From positions 186,001 through 250,000 of the forward strand of contig NZ_JAIFZS010000001.1 in the NCBI RefSeq assembly GCF_019710635.1: a stretch of 64,000 nt of DNA, in the 5' to 3' direction. Shown here in pieces: positions 61,873-64,000 of the stretch. The notes under the pieces are model-generated. The model did no database searches, was not told where the DNA came from, and saw only the letters and a list, made by a program, of their open reading frames with translations. The translations under genes were made by a program, and so were the position numbers. The DNA is from Mycolicibacterium xanthum. Lineage in GTDB: Bacteria > Actinomycetota > Actinomycetes > Mycobacteriales > Mycobacteriaceae. Positions within the stretch are counted from its first letter, which is position 1, and each line of letters starts with the position of its first letter.

Positions 61873-62154
61873 CTACCGCTGGATGGCGGAGGGGTGGACC
61901 GCCAGCGGGGTGACCTGGATGTCCATGTAGGGGAACAGCGGTAGGCCCGAAAGGAGCTGATGCAGTTCGTCGTTCGACTCGACATCGAAAATGGAGTAGT
62001 TCGCGTACTCGCCGACGACGCGCCAGATGTGCGGCCACTTGCCGACGCGCTGCAGCTCCTGGGAGTAGTTCTTCTCCCGCTCCACGATCTCGGCCCGTTG
62101 CTGCGGGTCGAGATCGTGGGGCAGGTGAACGTCCATGCGTACGTGGAACAGCAT
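61873..62154 (-). CDS. catC: Muconolactone delta-isomerase
   Basis: A 93-residue protein of normal CatC length: MLFHVRMDVHLPHDLDPQQRAEIVEREKNYSQELQR, GKWPHIWRVVGEYANYSIFDVESNDELHQLL and LPLFPYMDIQVTPLAVHPSA. It isomerises muconolactone to 3-oxoadipate enol-lactone in the catechol branch of the beta-ketoadipate pathway. It starts 7 nt after the catA stop and is the last gene of the visible operon. Confidence 0.95.
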   Translation of the reverse strand: MLFHVRMDVHLPHDLDPQQRAEIVEREKNYSQELQRVGKWPHIWRVVGEYANYSIFDVESNDELHQLLSGLPLFPYMDIQVTPLAVHPSAIQR

Positions 62155-62161
62155 CCCCTGG

Positions 62162-63028
62162 TCAGGCCTTCACGGGATCGAGGACGAAGTTGTACACGAC
62201 GCTCTCGGACCCGTCGGCCCCGGTTTGCGGGTCCAACATCAACTCCGGCTTGACCGCGTCGGCGATGTCGTCGTCGTTGTGCGGATCGCCGGGGAAATAC
62301 AGCTGGGCGGTCAGCAGCTCGTGGCCGGGGGCCGACACCTTCACGTGCAGGTGGGCGGGCCGCCAGGCGTGCCAGCCCGCTGCCGCGATGAGCTTGCCGC
62401 AGGAGCCGTCGGTCGGGATCTGGTAGGGCGCGGGGCGGATCGTGTTGATCTCGAAGGAACCGTCGGCGCCGGTGCTGAAGGTGCCGCGCAGATTCCACTC
62501 GGGGATGTTCGGGGCGAACTGGGAGTAGAAGCCTTCGGAGTCGGCATGCCAGAGTTCGACTTTGCCTTCCAGCGGGCTTCCGTCGGTGGAGGTGATGGTG
62601 CCCTGCCAGACCAACGGGGTTCCCGGCTCGCCGTCACGCATCGGAATGGTCCCGCGTGCGCCGCATTCCGGTGACCCGGGTACGTAGTACGGGCCCTCGA
62701 TGGTGCCCTTGCTGCCCGCGCGGTGGTCGGTGGCGACATCCTCGACGACATGCTCGACCCAGACGTCCAGGAACAGCGGCCACTCACCATCGGCTCCGAC
62801 CTCGATCAGCCACGCCTTGAGCGCGTTGTATTCGTCATAGCTGACGCGGTGGCGCCGGATCGTGTCGTGCACCGCGGAGAGCACCTCGCCGGCCAGCTGG
62901 CTGACCCGTTCCTTCGGGGTGTCTTTGACCGCGGCGAAGGGCGACTTGTCGGTGTGGAAGCGCTCGGTGGCCGAGGCTCCGGATGCGGCCGCGGTGGCGC
63001 TGTCGATCGGGTTCTCGATGGTGGTCAT
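62162..63028 (-). CDS. catA: Catechol 1,2-dioxygenase
   Basis: A 288-residue intradiol dioxygenase that opens catechol to cis,cis-muconate. The Fe(III) ligands are readable: Tyr in EGPYYVPGSP, Tyr in RPAPYQIPTDG and the two His of AHLHVKV. The N-terminal helical dimerisation region (about 30-105) is present. It is preceded by catB (56 nt) and followed by catC (7 nt). An AAAGGAGATC ribosome site lies before the ATG at 63028. Confidence 0.96.
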   Translation of the reverse strand: MTTIENPIDSATAAASGASATERFHTDKSPFAAVKDTPKERVSQLAGEVLSAVHDTIRRHRVSYDEYNALKAWLIEVGADGEWPLFLDVWVEHVVEDVATDHRAGSKGTIEGPYYVPGSPECGARGTIPMRDGEPGTPLVWQGTITSTDGSPLEGKVELWHADSEGFYSQFAPNIPEWNLRGTFSTGADGSFEINTIRPAPYQIPTDGSCGKLIAAAGWHAWRPAHLHVKVSAPGHELLTAQLYFPGDPHNDDDIADAVKPELMLDPQTGADGSESVVYNFVLDPVKA

Positions 63029-63084
63029 ACTCGTGATCTCCTTTTACTACATTGTTTTTCGTGTCCGGGGCGGTACGGACGCTG

Positions 63085-64000
63085 TCACCTGTCGGTGCGG
63101 TAGCGGGTGAGCTTGTCGGGGTCGATGTCGATGCCGAGTCCGGGGCCGGGCGGCACGTGTAGTTCTCCGTCATGGATGCGAAGCGGTGTGGTCAGCAGGT
63201 CATCGGCCATGTCGAGGAAGTTCGACAGTTCGCCGGCCCGTCGGGACGTGAGTTCGTACGCCGAGCCGAAGGCGACCGCGCAGGCGGTGCCGATCTGGCC
63301 GTCGATCTGATTGCCGATGACCACCTCCAAGCCCAGCCCTTCGGCGAGGTGATGGACCCGCCGGGAGCCGGTGAACCCGGTGCGCGCGGTCTTGATGCTG
63401 ATGGCGGTCGCCGATCCCGCGAGCACCTCGCGGGTGACATCGGCCGGCGACGGAACCGATTCATCGGCGATGAAGGGGACATCGCAGTGTGCCACCAACC
63501 ATCGGCGGCCCATGACGTCGTCGGCGGGGCAGAGTTCCTCGGCGAACAGCAGGTCGAGGTCGCTCATGTCCTTCATGGCACGCAGGGACTCCGCTGCGGT
63601 CCAGCCGCGATTGCCGTCGACGTAGAGGTCGACGGCGTCGCCGAAGTGGCTGCGCAGCGCCCGCACCACCGTGGTGTCCAGGCTCACCGGGCGCCGGCCG
63701 ACCTTGACCTTGAACGTCGTGATGCCGTACTCGTCGCGGATCCGCTGCGCCTCGGCGACCATCCTGTCCGGGGCGTCGAAGCCGAGCATGTGGCAGACCT
63801 TCATCCGGGTCGTGTAGCCGCCCAGCAACGCGCTGACGGAGAGGCCGAGGCTGCGTCCCAACGCGTCCCACAGCGCCATGTCGATCGCCGCCTTGGCGGT
63901 GGGGTTGCCGACGGTGCGGGCCAGTCGGGCGGTGACCACCTCGCGCTCGGTCAGGGTCAGGCCGACGATCTGCGGCGCGAATATCTGCCGGATCACCGCG
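63085..64000 (-). CDS. catB: Muconate cycloisomerase, 5' end cut by window
   Basis: The C-terminal 304 or so residues are present; the start lies beyond base 64000. Enolase-superfamily residues are visible: the KVK lysine pair (FKVKVGRR), metal ligands in YVDGNRGW, AEELCP and IADESV, and the second lysine in ISIKTARTG. It converts cis,cis-muconate to muconolactone. Gene order catB-catA-catC on one strand implies an operon, and a LysR-type regulator would be expected beyond the window. Confidence 0.93.
   Translation of the reverse strand, partial: AVIRQIFAPQIVGLTLTEREVVTARLARTVGNPTAKAAIDMALWDALGRSLGLSVSALLGGYTTRMKVCHMLGFDAPDRMVAEAQRIRDEYGITTFKVKVGRRPVSLDTTVVRALRSHFGDAVDLYVDGNRGWTAAESLRAMKDMSDLDLLFAEELCPADDVMGRRWLVAHCDVPFIADESVPSPADVTREVLAGSATAISIKTARTGFTGSRRVHHLAEGLGLEVVIGNQIDGQIGTACAVAFGSAYELTSRRAGELSNFLDMADDLLTTPLRIHDGELHVPPGPGLGIDIDPDKLTRYRTDR

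Overview
The window is about 64 kb of high-GC actinobacterial chromosome. Gene content and order match a mycobacterium, most likely a fast-growing, environmental (Mycolicibacterium-type) species. From memory of the M. tuberculosis map, the order follows Rv3030 down to Rv2972c almost gene for gene: methyltransferase, fixA-fixB (etfBA), GNAT-acyltransferase pair, iscS-mnmA, lpqA, B12-independent Met synthase-like, ligA, ACT protein, gatC-gatA, pfkA, gatB, lppZ, DoxX, cfp6, ilvB-ilvN-ilvC, serA-leuB, MFS, FAH hydrolase, gltX, tRNA-Gln/tRNA-Glu, IclR/leuC-leuD, hupB, mutT1, ppk, fbiD, gpsA, ddlA, DUF3515, thiL, ung, DAK-like, recG, HNH. No insertion sequence, prophage, CRISPR array or rRNA is visible, and the PE/PPE/Esx block I recall between mnmA and lpqA in M. 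tuberculosis is missing.

Layout: 1-8.3 kb holds electron transfer flavoprotein, a possible ornithine-lipid acyltransferase pair, and sulfur transfer to tRNA. 8.5-19.2 kb holds DNA ligase and the GatCAB amidotransferase split by pfkA, plus two genes I do not recall at this place in M. tuberculosis: a Tat-type multicopper oxidase and a PrrB-like histidine kinase without a partner regulator. 19.2-31.1 kb is a branched-chain amino acid and serine block with a textbook transcription attenuator before ilvB. 31.4-41.3 kb holds a transporter, gltX, two tRNAs, a secreted PE-PPE-domain hydrolase with an acidic repeat tail, and IclR/leuCD/hupB. 41.3-45.2 kb is the minus-strand fbiD-ppk-mutT1 cluster. 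45.3-56.4 kb holds gpsA, ddlA, thiL, ung, a FakA/DAK-like protein, recG and an HNH protein. 56.4-64 kb is accessory: persulfide dioxygenase-rhodanese, TetR, methyltransferase, a reductase, a cyclophilin-like lipoprotein, an aldo-keto reductase, and a catB-catA-catC catechol operon cut by the window end.

Functionally the centre of the window is branched-chain amino acid synthesis (ilvBNC, leuB, leuCD and the IclR regulator) and the serine entry step. Aminoacyl-tRNA quality (gatCAB, gltX, tRNA-Gln, tRNA-Glu) sits around it. Many genes start with ATG or GTG 6-9 nt after a TANNNT box, the pattern of leaderless mycobacterial transcripts.

The least explained signals are non-coding or repeat-based. 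They are a 27-bp triplicated leader with mini-ORFs directly before pfkA, a 26-bp tandem array covering the converging ends of the DoxX gene and cfp6, a 22-bp perfect inverted repeat after ilvC, a degenerate array after tRNA-Glu, 30-bp in-frame repeats in two coding regions, a shared 17-bp motif in the IclR/leuC and MFS/FAH divergent promoters, and a truncated reductase start lying in frame before the aldo-keto reductase. I see no obviously new multi-gene system such as a defence island or biosynthetic cluster.
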